Positions 34,914-43,224 of a stretch of DNA of 64,000 nt are shown here, one piece after another; within the stretch, counting starts at the first letter, position 1; every line of letters begins with the position of its first letter. The translations under genes were made by a program, and so were the position numbers. The notes beneath the pieces are model-generated. The model searched no databases. It was not told the DNA's origin and was given only the letters and a program-made list of their open reading frames with translations. This stretch comes from Caldithrix abyssi DSM 13497 (lineage in GTDB: Bacteria; Calditrichota; Calditrichia; Calditrichales; Calditrichaceae): NCBI RefSeq assembly GCF_001886815.1, contig NZ_CP018099.1, positions 1,486,501 to 1,550,500 on the forward strand. The letters are read 5' to 3'.

Positions 34914-36758
34914 TTAAAAGAAAAAAAGATTAAGCTCATCGGGCCCGCCGTAAGCTGGCACGACTTTAACTTAAGCAATTTTATTCTGGGATTTGATGTC
35001 GTGGATGCCCTGACCGAATTAAATCCCCTGAAAGCGTACGGTTCTTTAAAGGAATTCGTAAATTATGCGGAGGAATCGGCAAGACAAAACCGGGAGCTTT
35101 TCAATAAAATTTTTAGTGGAACGGCAACCGACGCCGATTTTCAGGCGTATGAACAGCGCTGGCAAAATTTGGCCTGGCATATTCGTCATTTAGCCGAAAC
35201 TATCCCCAATACCAGCCTCACCGGCCCGGATCTGTCGGCAGGCGATTTGTTCAAAGGCCTGTCCACCAGCGGTATTAAACATATCCTGATTAATACCCTG
35301 CAGGAAAAATTGGTAAAAGATCCCCAGAAGAGAATGATTAAGAACTTCCTGGAATTTCATCTGAGCAAATTTTATCCGTCCGAAAAAACGACCGAAGGAA
35401 AAGCCCTGTTTAAAGTCAATTCGACTTACTCCTATCATATTCCCAAACGAATGGGTAAACTGGAATTTTTAACCGATCTGTTTACCATTCCTTCAGAAAC
35501 AGGCATGTATGAAATGTACGGTTTTAAGTTCAGATTGCATGATCTGGATAGCGTTGTGGTTAACGGCGTTGTTAATGTCGGAGATCAATGGGCTGTTGAA
35601 GGCTTTCTGATACCGGCTCGCTATTCTCTTTTTGGCTATCCTCAGCAAGCCCTTGTTTTAAGCAATGGCTTCTTTGAGATTACCGAGGTGAATAACCAGG
35701 AGGGCTACCTTGAGGGCATTACCATCGGTTATTTATTTGACGATCCGCGAATAAACCCTCTGCTGGCCTTTTCCAAAAAAGTGGGCGCCGGCGCAGACAC
35801 ATTAACCGATGTTTTTGGAACGCAGTTAATCATTCCTGAAAACGCCCTTGCAGACAGCACACATCTTTTTCTCGTCCGGACATCGCCGCCGATGCCCCTG
35901 ATCGAGGGCGATCAGAAAATCGTTCAATGGGCGCAAAACATCGGTTCCATGGCGCCCGACAGCTCCATTCAATCGGTTGCCTTTTCCATGCCGGCCAGTC
36001 TGGTTTTAATTGATTCGCTTTCAGGTGCGGCAGGCGATCCGTGGCAGGCCTATTGGTTTGACGAAAGCAATCAAACCTGGATTAAAATAACCGATGCGCA
36101 ATACCAGAACGATTCGCTCTTTACGATTTCGATTGGTAAAACAGGCGTTTATGGCGTGGCTCGCAGCGGCTCCAGACACAATGAATATCCCGTCCTCAGT
36201 TCGTTTAACGATACGACTATCGTCATGAACCGTTCGCTCGATCTACCGTTTGAAGCTTATGATCCGGAAGGGCAATCGTTAACGTTATGGGCCGAATCCA
36301 GTAAATCTGAGGTGGCAGTCAACCTCGCCGATTCTCTGTTGCATGTCGTCCCGGCCGAAAATTGGACGGGTGTGGCCACAGTGTCGCTTTTTGCCACAGA
36401 CGGACAGGATACCTCTAAAAGTAGTTTCAAACTTACGGTGATCGATTTGACCGCCATTGAAAATCTTGTTAATGTACCGCAAAAATATCTTCTGTATCAA
36501 AATTTCCCCAATCCGTTCAATAATTCCACCACCATCCGTTTTGATCTGCCGCGCGCCGGCAGGGTGAAAATAGAAATCTTTAACGCCCTGGGACAGAAAG
36601 TGCGCACCCTGTTGAGCAATCGTCTTGCTTCGGGAAGTTATCAGGTGAAATGGGATGGTACGGACGCCAGTGGTATGGTCGTCAGCTCGGGAATGTACAT
36701 TTACATCCTGCGTTCTCAGAATTTTGTGCAGCGTAAGCGCATGTTATTAATCAAATAA
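34914..36758 (+). pseudogene. 3-prime part of the IS-split protein, with Por/T9SS sorting domain
   Basis: Continuation of the interrupted gene in the same frame; from 34923 the codons are open to the stop at 36758. A GTG at 35001 is only the first start-like codon. It encodes a helical region (about the first 120 residues), beta domains and, at the end, a type IX (Por) sorting domain opening YLLYQNFPNPFNNSTTI and containing VKIEIFNALGQKVRTLL, YQVKWDGTDASG and GMYIYIL. Joined to the 5-prime part the intact protein would be 1256 aa. This half has no signal peptide and probably no expression of its own. Confidence 0.9.
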
Positions 36759-37001
36759 TGTTTGATTCTGGGTACTGTGAGTTTTGCTATCATTTCTCGT
36801 CTCCTGCCGCGGCCGGGGGCGAGCAATCTATTTTTGTTGAGGGGATTGGGCTTTTTATTGCGATGAGGCAGGCCTTTAAAAAATAACGTGTACTCTCTCA
36901 ATCTTTTTCTGCGCCTGCCCTGAGACGGCAATCATTCCACTGGCAAGCAGAGATATTTATGATTTATTTAATTTTGCCGAAAATTTTTAATAAAATATTA
37001 A

Positions 37002-37030
37002 TTGCACAAGTAGCGTTGTTAGCTTATATT
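37002..37030 (+). promoter_or_regulatory. candidate promoter of the phosphofructokinase gene
   Basis: TTGCAC (37002-37007), a 17-bp spacer and TATATT (37025-37030). It is 57 bp upstream of the ATG. The rest of the gap from 36759 is AT-rich with nothing else recognised. Confidence 0.55.
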
Positions 37031-37086
37031 TTGCGCTGTTTTTCAAAGTAGTACGGATGCAAGTTTAAAAAACTGATGAGGGAACT

Positions 37087-38184
37087 ATGAAAAAGCGAGT
37101 TTTGGTACTTACAGGCGGCGGCGATTGTCCGGGTTTGAATGCTGTAATTCGGGCTATTGTCAAAAGAGCCGCTCAGGAATACAATTGGGAAGTGTTGGGC
37201 AGCTATCAGGCGTTTAACGGTATTTTACGTGAACCAATGGAAATCATTCCTCTTGATGAAAAAAAGGTTTCTGGCATACATGTAAAAGGCGGAACCATCA
37301 TTGGAACGACCAATAAGGGCGGCCCCTTTGCCTGGCCCGTTAAAGATAAAAACGGTAAATGGATTACGGTTGATCGCTCAGACGAGTTAATCCGACGCTT
37401 GCAGTATCAGAATATTGAGGCGGTCATTAACATCGGCGGAGACGGTTCTCAGCGTATTTCGCTTGCCCTTTATGAAAAAGGATTGAATATCATCGGCGTT
37501 CCTAAAACCATCGACAATGATTTGCGAGGAACCGACTTTACCTTTGGTTTTCAGACGGCGGTTGAAATTTCAACAGACGCCGTTGACAAACTGGTCACCA
37601 CGGCCGAAAGTCACAATCGCGTTTTTATTCTGGAAGTGATGGGACGGGATGCCGGATGGATCGCCTTGCATGCGGCCGTTGCCGGCGGCGCCGAAATCTG
37701 CCTGATTCCGGAAATACCCTATGATGTCAACAAGGTGGTGGAAAAACTGCGTAGTCGAATCGTCGGCGGACGTGGGTTTGCCATTATTGTCATTGCAGAA
37801 GGCGCCAAGCCCATTGGCGGAGATGTGGTCTCCGAGCAGTCAGACGAGATCGGTTATTTGAACAAAAAACTGGGCGGGGCCGGTTTACGGCTTAAAGAGG
37901 AGCTGAAGCAGGCCGGATTCGATGAGGACATCCGCGTCACCATCCTGGGGCATTTACAGCGCGGCGGCACACCGGTGGCTTACGACCGCATTCTGGCCTC
38001 CCAATTTGGCGTCAAGGCCTTCGAAATGGTTCTCAATGAGGAATATGGCAAAATGGTTTCCTACAAACATCCCGATATTTGTTCCATTCCGCTTGAAGAA
38101 GCCGTTTCGGCCTATAATCATGTTCAGCCGGATGATCAGTTGTTGCACACCGCCCGCGGCCTGGGCATCAGCTTCGGCGATTAA
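37087..38184 (+). CDS. pfkA: 6-phosphofructokinase, group III type
   Basis: 365 aa, cytoplasmic. The N-terminal nucleotide loop is LTGGGDCPGLNAVIRA; GGDGS (117-121) and PKTIDND (139-145) frame the active site, with MGRDAGW near 195. The pair Gly at the GGDGS position and Lys in PKTIDND is a mixture: classical ATP enzymes have G/G and PPi enzymes D/K. Group III proteins with G and K are mostly ATP-dependent, so ATP is the likelier phosphoryl donor, but PPi cannot be excluded from sequence alone. The enzyme catalyses the committed step of glycolysis. It is monocistronic with its own promoter and terminator. Confidence 0.9.
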   Translation: MKKRVLVLTGGGDCPGLNAVIRAIVKRAAQEYNWEVLGSYQAFNGILREPMEIIPLDEKKVSGIHVKGGTIIGTTNKGGPFAWPVKDKNGKWITVDRSDELIRRLQYQNIEAVINIGGDGSQRISLALYEKGLNIIGVPKTIDNDLRGTDFTFGFQTAVEISTDAVDKLVTTAESHNRVFILEVMGRDAGWIALHAAVAGGAEICLIPEIPYDVNKVVEKLRSRIVGGRGFAIIVIAEGAKPIGGDVVSEQSDEIGYLNKKLGGAGLRLKEELKQAGFDEDIRVTILGHLQRGGTPVAYDRILASQFGVKAFEMVLNEEYGKMVSYKHPDICSIPLEEAVSAYNHVQPDDQLLHTARGLGISFGD

Positions 38185-38208
38185 GCCATTTCTGGAAATT
38201 ACGATTCC

Positions 38209-38246
38209 TTCCCCGGCGCTTCACAAAGAGGGCCGGGGAATTTTTA
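38209..38246 (+). terminator. intrinsic terminator of pfkA
   Basis: TTCCCCGGC (38209-38217) pairs perfectly with GCCGGGGAA (38232-38240), followed by TTTTT. It begins 25 bp after the pfkA stop. Confidence 0.85.
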
Positions 38247-38551
38247 ATCTATTGTTCACTCGATTAAATGCTTTACAACCTTTGAAAAAATAAGACGCAT
38301 CGCAAAAATCAGGCGGCAGTCTCAATGTAACTTTGATTGAATCGAGCGCAAGATTTTTTTAATCACAATCCTTTTTCGCTCAATCATTAAACCATTCAAC
38401 CAGGCATGGATTTCCCGGGCTTGCCCTCACCCGATAAAGCGGGATTCGGAAAGACAGGCAGGTGAGCATTCAACCAATAATCGACCGGCAAATTTTGCAT
38501 TCAGGCCGATTTATCTTAAATTACTTCTGTGTTTTGATCCGGAGTTTGCCA

Positions 38552-39673
38552 ATGACACACGAGGATGTTTTTCAAGAAGTTCACAATCAGATTCCCCTTA
38601 ATCGTAAGCTGACTCTTATTCATGAAAATTTGCAAAACTATCTTCCCTTTATTGATCGCATTGCCTTTGCTCTCTACGATTCCAAAACAGATATTTTGCG
38701 AACATTTCTGGTAAGCGAACCGCATGCGCATTCGCTTTGTCTTTACGAGTCGAAACTTTCCGAAGTCCCTTCTCTTTTAGCTCTCAAACATGAAAGAAGT
38801 CCGAGAATAATTGAAGATATCAGCAGGTTGTATGGTGATTCCAAAGAACATTCCCGACGAATAAAAGAGAGCGGCTACCGTTCCAGCTACACTCTGCCCA
38901 TGTTTTCAGACGAGGCGTTGCTTGGTTTCATCTTTTTTAATTCCCGTCAGAAAAGTCCTTTTCAAGGCGCCGATCTGAATTTGCTGGATCTTTATGCGCA
39001 TTTGATTTTTAGTCTGATATTGTTTGAACTCAATCAGACCAGGGTGTTGCTTTCTTCTTTGAAAACACTTAGTAAAATCATGCATTTTAAAGATCCTGAA
39101 ACGGGCGCGCACCTGGAACGCATGGCGCATTTTTCACGGATCATCGCCGCCGGCCTGGCTGCTAAAGGGAAATACCGGATAGACGATGAGTTTATTCAAT
39201 TTTTGTCAGCCTTTGCGCCGCTGCATGATATCGGCAAAATCGGCATTCCCGACGAAATTTTATTCAAACCGCAAAAACTCGAACCGCAGGAATTTCAGGT
39301 TATGAAGCAGCACACGCTAAAGGGCCGGGAGATTATCGATTTGATAATAAGCAATCTACAGGTCAAGCCAACGGCCTATGTGGAAATGCTGCGCCATATT
39401 CCCGAACTTCATCACGAAAAACTTAACGGCCGGGGCTATCCACACGGTTACGAGAAAGATCAAATTCCGCTGGAAGCGCAAATCATCGCCGTGGCCGATA
39501 TTTTTGACGCCCTGACCAGCGATCGGCCGTACAAGAAAAAATGGACAAACGAGGAAGCTTTAATTTATTTAAAAAAACATCCCTCCGAATGGAGCGCGGA
39601 AATTGTGCAGGCGTTAGAAGATAATATGTCCAAAATTGTGGAAATTCAGCAAAAGTTTAAGGACAAAGAGTAA
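38552..39673 (+). CDS. GAF plus HD-GYP domain protein, cyclic-di-GMP phosphodiesterase-like
   Basis: 373 aa from the ATG at 38552, which has GGAG 8 bp upstream; an earlier in-frame start is unlikely. The N-terminal half (about 15-170) looks like a GAF sensor. The HD-GYP domain follows, with LHDIGKIGIPDEIL (HD pair, about 226-239), H at KQHTLKGREI, HHEKLNGRGYPHGYEKD (GYP motif) and VADIFDALTSDRPYKKKW. All expected catalytic residues are present, so c-di-GMP hydrolysis is likely. There is no membrane segment. It lies 18 bp before the homocysteine methyltransferase gene, perhaps by chance. Confidence 0.88.
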   Translation: MTHEDVFQEVHNQIPLNRKLTLIHENLQNYLPFIDRIAFALYDSKTDILRTFLVSEPHAHSLCLYESKLSEVPSLLALKHERSPRIIEDISRLYGDSKEHSRRIKESGYRSSYTLPMFSDEALLGFIFFNSRQKSPFQGADLNLLDLYAHLIFSLILFELNQTRVLLSSLKTLSKIMHFKDPETGAHLERMAHFSRIIAAGLAAKGKYRIDDEFIQFLSAFAPLHDIGKIGIPDEILFKPQKLEPQEFQVMKQHTLKGREIIDLIISNLQVKPTAYVEMLRHIPELHHEKLNGRGYPHGYEKDQIPLEAQIIAVADIFDALTSDRPYKKKWTNEEALIYLKKHPSEWSAEIVQALEDNMSKIVEIQQKFKDKE

Positions 39674-39690
39674 AAAAGAGAGGAGCGTTA

Positions 39691-40581
39691 ATGGAATCTG
39701 TTCTCTTAAAACGACTATCCGCTGGCGATATTTTATTATGCGATGGCGCCATGGGAACCGAACTGCAAAAACGCGGCCTGAAACGAGGAGAATGCCCGGA
39801 ACTGATGAATATCGAACAGCCGCAAATCGTACAATCCATTTATCGGGATTATTACGCGGCAGGCTCGGATATTGTAGAAACCAATAGTTTTGGCGGAACA
39901 CGCAGCCGCCTGTCTCATTACGATTTGCAGGATCAGGCTTATCGCTTAAATAGAGAGGCCGCCCGCCTGGCAAAAGAGGTCTGCCCGGAAGGGCGTTTTG
40001 TGGCTGGCTCCATGGGCCCCACCGGCGCCATTCTGGAACCGTATGGAGAGCTGAGTGTGGATGAAGCCGTCGATCAATTTAAAGAACAGGCAGAAGCGCT
40101 GGCCGAAGGCGGCGTGGATATTTTTTTCATCGAAACGATGATTACCCTGGAAGAGATGGGCGCAGCCATCCAGGCGGTTAAATCGGTTAGCGATCTGCCC
40201 GTTGCAGCCACCTTTACGTTTGAATTAGGCCCCACGGGCATTCACACCAACTGGGGCGTGGATGTGCCCAGCGCCGTGCGCTTTTTGACAGAGCAGGGCG
40301 TGGATATTTTAGGCGCCAACTGCGGCGAAGGAATCGATGTCATTTTGCGCACCGTTCAGGAAATGCGCAAGTTAACGGATTTACCCATTCTTGCCCAGCC
40401 CAATGCCGGCCTGCCTGAAATCAAAAACGAGGTAATCGTTTACCATGAAACGCCGGAAGCGATGCGGGAGAAGATAAAAGAACTACTTGCGCTACAGATT
40501 AACATTCTTGGCGGCTGTTGCGGCACCTCTGCCAGTCACATCAAAATGATGCGCGAATTGATCGACGGTAAAGGCCAGTAA
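39691..40581 (+). CDS. cobalamin-dependent homocysteine methyltransferase domain, MetH N-terminal type
   Basis: 296 aa, matching the isolated homocysteine-binding module of MetH. The opening LLCDGAMGTELQKRGLKRGECPEL and VETNSFGGTRSRL are family signatures. Zinc ligands are C211 (GANCGEG), C276 and C277 (GGCCGTS). The cobalamin module is encoded by the next gene and no folate-binding module is present. It should transfer a methyl group from the corrinoid partner to homocysteine, giving methionine. Betaine- or S-methylmethionine-dependent activity is possible in this fold but less likely beside a corrinoid gene. Confidence 0.88.
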   Translation: MESVLLKRLSAGDILLCDGAMGTELQKRGLKRGECPELMNIEQPQIVQSIYRDYYAAGSDIVETNSFGGTRSRLSHYDLQDQAYRLNREAARLAKEVCPEGRFVAGSMGPTGAILEPYGELSVDEAVDQFKEQAEALAEGGVDIFFIETMITLEEMGAAIQAVKSVSDLPVAATFTFELGPTGIHTNWGVDVPSAVRFLTEQGVDILGANCGEGIDVILRTVQEMRKLTDLPILAQPNAGLPEIKNEVIVYHETPEAMREKIKELLALQINILGGCCGTSASHIKMMRELIDGKGQ

Positions 40582-40602
40582 AAAAATTTTTATTTTTGTA
40601 CT

Positions 40603-40631
40603 TTAGTTTTTAAATTGTTTTTAAAAACTAA
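40603..40631 (+). promoter_or_regulatory. AT-rich perfect hairpin before the corrinoid-protein gene
   Basis: TTAGTTTTTAAA (40603-40614) pairs perfectly with TTTAAAAACTAA (40620-40631) over a 5-nt loop, ending 20 bp before the ATG. It could modulate expression between the two genes. No cobalamin-riboswitch B12-box is seen. Confidence 0.4.
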
Positions 40632-40651
40632 CATGAATTGATCTACAACTT

Positions 40652-41317
40652 ATGTGCAATGACCTGTTAAAACAACTCGGCGTTTGTATTGAACGGGGAA
40701 AGGCGGACGCACAATCACCCCATCCGGCCGACCTTAAGGGCCAGCCCGGGGCCGCCGAACTGACCGCAAAATTATTATCCGCCGGCGTTGCGCCGGGCGA
40801 GATTTTGCAAAAGGCCATGATCCCGGCCATGAAACGGCTGGGCGATCGCTTCAGTCAGGGGCTGGTTTTCATTCCCGATTTGATTATTGCCGCCAAAGCC
40901 ATGAAGGCCGCCATGCAACATTTAAAGCCCTATTTTGAAGCGGGAGAGGTGCAAAAAAAAGGCACGTTTGTTCTGGGAACGGTTAAGGGCGATTTACACG
41001 ACATCGGTAAAAATCTGGTGGGTATGGTGCTGGAAGGAAACGGTTACAGGGTGATCGATCTGGGGGTTAATGTTTCCAGCGACCGTTTTTTACAGACGGT
41101 GGAGGAACATCCCGACTGTCGTGTGGGGCTGAGCGCCCTATTAACGACCACCATGCTGTACATGGATGAAATTGTTAAAACCGTGAAGAGCCATTTTCCG
41201 CAGGTGCCCATTTTTATCGGCGGCGCGCCCGTAACGCCCGAGTTCAATCAGCAGATTGGCGCCAACGGTTACTTTCCCGATCCACAACAACTGGTAAATT
41301 TCCTGGAAACAAAATAA
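40652..41317 (+). CDS. corrinoid (B12-binding) methyl-carrier protein
   Basis: 221 aa, the size of MtaC/MtbC/MttC-type corrinoid proteins. A helical cap domain (about 35-95, ILQKAMIPAMKRLGDRFSQG) precedes the Rossmann B12 domain with GDLHDIGKNLVGMVLEGNGY: D114, H116 (cobalt ligand) and G119 form the DxHxxG motif. Then SALLTTTM and FIGGAPV complete the lower-ligand pocket. It accepts methyl groups from a donor-specific methyltransferase and passes them on, here plausibly from the UroD-type protein to the MetH-type protein. Confidence 0.93.
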   Translation: MCNDLLKQLGVCIERGKADAQSPHPADLKGQPGAAELTAKLLSAGVAPGEILQKAMIPAMKRLGDRFSQGLVFIPDLIIAAKAMKAAMQHLKPYFEAGEVQKKGTFVLGTVKGDLHDIGKNLVGMVLEGNGYRVIDLGVNVSSDRFLQTVEEHPDCRVGLSALLTTTMLYMDEIVKTVKSHFPQVPIFIGGAPVTPEFNQQIGANGYFPDPQQLVNFLETK

Positions 41318-41330
41318 CCAGGGAGAATGC

Positions 41331-42185
41331 ATGATTCAATTTACCGCATTAGATATAGACCGCGCTCTTAAAATTCTGTACTTTCCTACGCCCGAGCCTG
41401 TTCTTAAGCATTACAATGCGCCTTACCTTTTAACAGAAGAGCAGGTTCGTTTTTTTCAGGAAGAAGGCTATGTTTACCTGCCCGAAGTAGTCAATAGGGA
41501 ATCGCTGGCTTACCTGCAACGCGTCATTCAGGCGGCCGTTTTACTGCGTAAAAAAGATGATGACAGGGCTCTGCACGAAAAAAGCGCCTATGAACAATCG
41601 TTTTTGCAATGCGGGTTTTTGTGCTGGGATTTTAAGCCCATTAAAGATTTTGTATTTGGTAAACGATTTGCTGGTTTGGCCAGAGACCTTTTGCAGGCAG
41701 AACATGTGCGTTTGTGGCACGACCAGGCGTTGTTTAAGGAACCAGGCGGCAGGGCAACCGACGTGCACATCGACAGCTCGTACTGGCCCATCGATCGGCC
41801 GCAACTGAGCGTCACCTTGTGGCTGGCGCTAAATCCCGTGCCGCCGGAAAAGGGTTGCCTTTATTTTTATCCCAAAAGCCACCTTTTAGAAAAACACGAA
41901 TATGTGGATATTTTTAACAAGCCTCATTTTCCACAGGCATTGAGCCGTGAAAAGCAGGTATATGTTCCGCTAAATCCTGGCGATGCCACCTTTCACAGCG
42001 GGCTTCTTTATCATGGCGCCGGCGAAAATAAGACCGATCGGATGCGTGAAGGAATGACGGTTATTTACATTGCTGATGGTCTGCGTTTTGACGCCAGCGA
42101 TGCCCGCAACCGCACGCACACTTCGTGCCAGGGCTTGGAAGATGGCGACATCATTGATACACGCTACACACCGATTTTAATATGA
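41331..42185 (+). CDS. phytanoyl-CoA dioxygenase (PhyH)-family protein
   Basis: 284 aa. The double-stranded beta-helix Fe(II)/2-oxoglutarate oxygenase fold is indicated by DVHIDSSYWPIDRPQLSVTL (HxD metal pair near residue 145), PEKGCLYFYPKSH, and FHSGLLYHGAGENKTDRMRE (distal His and 2-oxoglutarate Arg). It is 14 bp after the corrinoid gene and 8 bp before the UroD-type gene, so it is part of the same operon. An oxygenase inside a corrinoid cassette is unusual. It may hydroxylate the methylated substrate; which substrate is unknown. Confidence 0.82.
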   Translation: MIQFTALDIDRALKILYFPTPEPVLKHYNAPYLLTEEQVRFFQEEGYVYLPEVVNRESLAYLQRVIQAAVLLRKKDDDRALHEKSAYEQSFLQCGFLCWDFKPIKDFVFGKRFAGLARDLLQAEHVRLWHDQALFKEPGGRATDVHIDSSYWPIDRPQLSVTLWLALNPVPPEKGCLYFYPKSHLLEKHEYVDIFNKPHFPQALSREKQVYVPLNPGDATFHSGLLYHGAGENKTDRMREGMTVIYIADGLRFDASDARNRTHTSCQGLEDGDIIDTRYTPILI

Positions 42186-42192
42186 GGAGACC

Positions 42193-43215
42193 ATGCGCCC
42201 GGATATTTCAGTATTGATTCGAACATTGAAACGGGAGAAAGCCGCCTATGTGCCGCTTGTTGAGCTGGGCATTCATCCGCTGATTAAAGAAAAATTTTTA
42301 GGGCGGCCTATATTAAGTCTGGAAGATGAAATTGCCTTCTGGTACAGGGCCGGTTATGATTATGTAAAGTTACAACCCGGTGTAACCTTCAACCTTTCCG
42401 ACGACAAGAAGGATTCTACTTTTCAAAAAAAACTGGATGGCGCCCTGGCCTATAATTGGGCCAATGAAGGACAGGGTATAGTAACCTCGTTTGAAGACCT
42501 TGAAAAATTACGTCTGCCCGGAAAAGAAGAGATTGATTATTCGAATTTTGAGCGTGTTACCTCCCTTTTGCCAGAAGGCATGGGCGTTATTGGTCAGTAT
42601 GGCGACATCTTTACCATGACCTGGGAATTGATGGGATTTGAGGGTTTTTCGTTAGCCCTGTTCGAAAATCCAGATTTGATCAAAGAGCTCAATAATCGCC
42701 TCGGAGAGTTGGTTCTGTCCATGTTTGAATTTATGGCGCAACACGATGCGGTTGACATCCTGTGGTTTAGCGACGACATTGCTTTTAGCACCGGTTTATT
42801 GATGTCGCCGGACGTTCTCCGGCAGTATTTCTTCCCCTGGTTAAAAAGAATCGGCGAGCTGGCGCAGGCCTATGGCAAGCCGCTCATTTACCACACCGAC
42901 GGCGTGTTGTGGGATGTTTTTGAAGATATTATCGCCTGCGGCGTGGACGCCCTGCATCCCATTGAGCCCAAGGCCATGGACCTGGCGGAGGTTAAACAAA
43001 AATATGGCCAACGTCTCTGTTTGATTGGCGGCGTTGACGTGGATTTGCTGGCACGGGGCACGCCGCAAGAAGTGGAAGCGCAGGTTAAGCGCAATATTGA
43101 AATAGCTGCTTACAACGGCGGATATTGCGCGGGCTCTGGCAACAGCATTCCCGATTATATTAAATACGAAAATTACCTGGCGCTAATTGAAGCGGCCAAA
43201 AAATACGGAGAATAG
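42193..43215 (+). CDS. UroD-family methyltransferase
   Basis: 340 aa TIM-barrel protein of the uroporphyrinogen decarboxylase/MtaA-like superfamily (EDEIAFWYRAGYDYVKLQPG; MGVIGQYGDIFTMTWELMGF; HPIEPKAMDLAEVKQKYG; GGVDVDLLARGT). Thiol-methylating members use an HxC zinc site; here the equivalent reads YHTDG (H234, D236), with C312 in GGYCAGSGNSIP as the likely third ligand. The lost Cys and the neighbouring corrinoid gene favour a donor-side methyltransferase over haem synthesis, for which the typical UroD N-terminus is missing. Substrate unknown. Confidence 0.82.
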   Translation: MRPDISVLIRTLKREKAAYVPLVELGIHPLIKEKFLGRPILSLEDEIAFWYRAGYDYVKLQPGVTFNLSDDKKDSTFQKKLDGALAYNWANEGQGIVTSFEDLEKLRLPGKEEIDYSNFERVTSLLPEGMGVIGQYGDIFTMTWELMGFEGFSLALFENPDLIKELNNRLGELVLSMFEFMAQHDAVDILWFSDDIAFSTGLLMSPDVLRQYFFPWLKRIGELAQAYGKPLIYHTDGVLWDVFEDIIACGVDALHPIEPKAMDLAEVKQKYGQRLCLIGGVDVDLLARGTPQEVEAQVKRNIEIAAYNGGYCAGSGNSIPDYIKYENYLALIEAAKKYGE

Positions 43216-43224
43216 ACAGCCTTC

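Noticed and set aside
34914-36758. Independent gene starting at 35001
   Set aside because: The frame is open upstream to the IS target duplication and joins the 5-prime half exactly, so it is the rest of an interrupted gene.
40560-40660. Cobalamin riboswitch before the corrinoid gene
   Set aside because: Only a short AT hairpin is present; the B12-box and the length needed are missing.
42193-43215. Haem-biosynthesis uroporphyrinogen decarboxylase
   Set aside because: The N-terminal substrate-binding signature of true UroD is missing and the gene sits with corrinoid and homocysteine methyltransferase genes.
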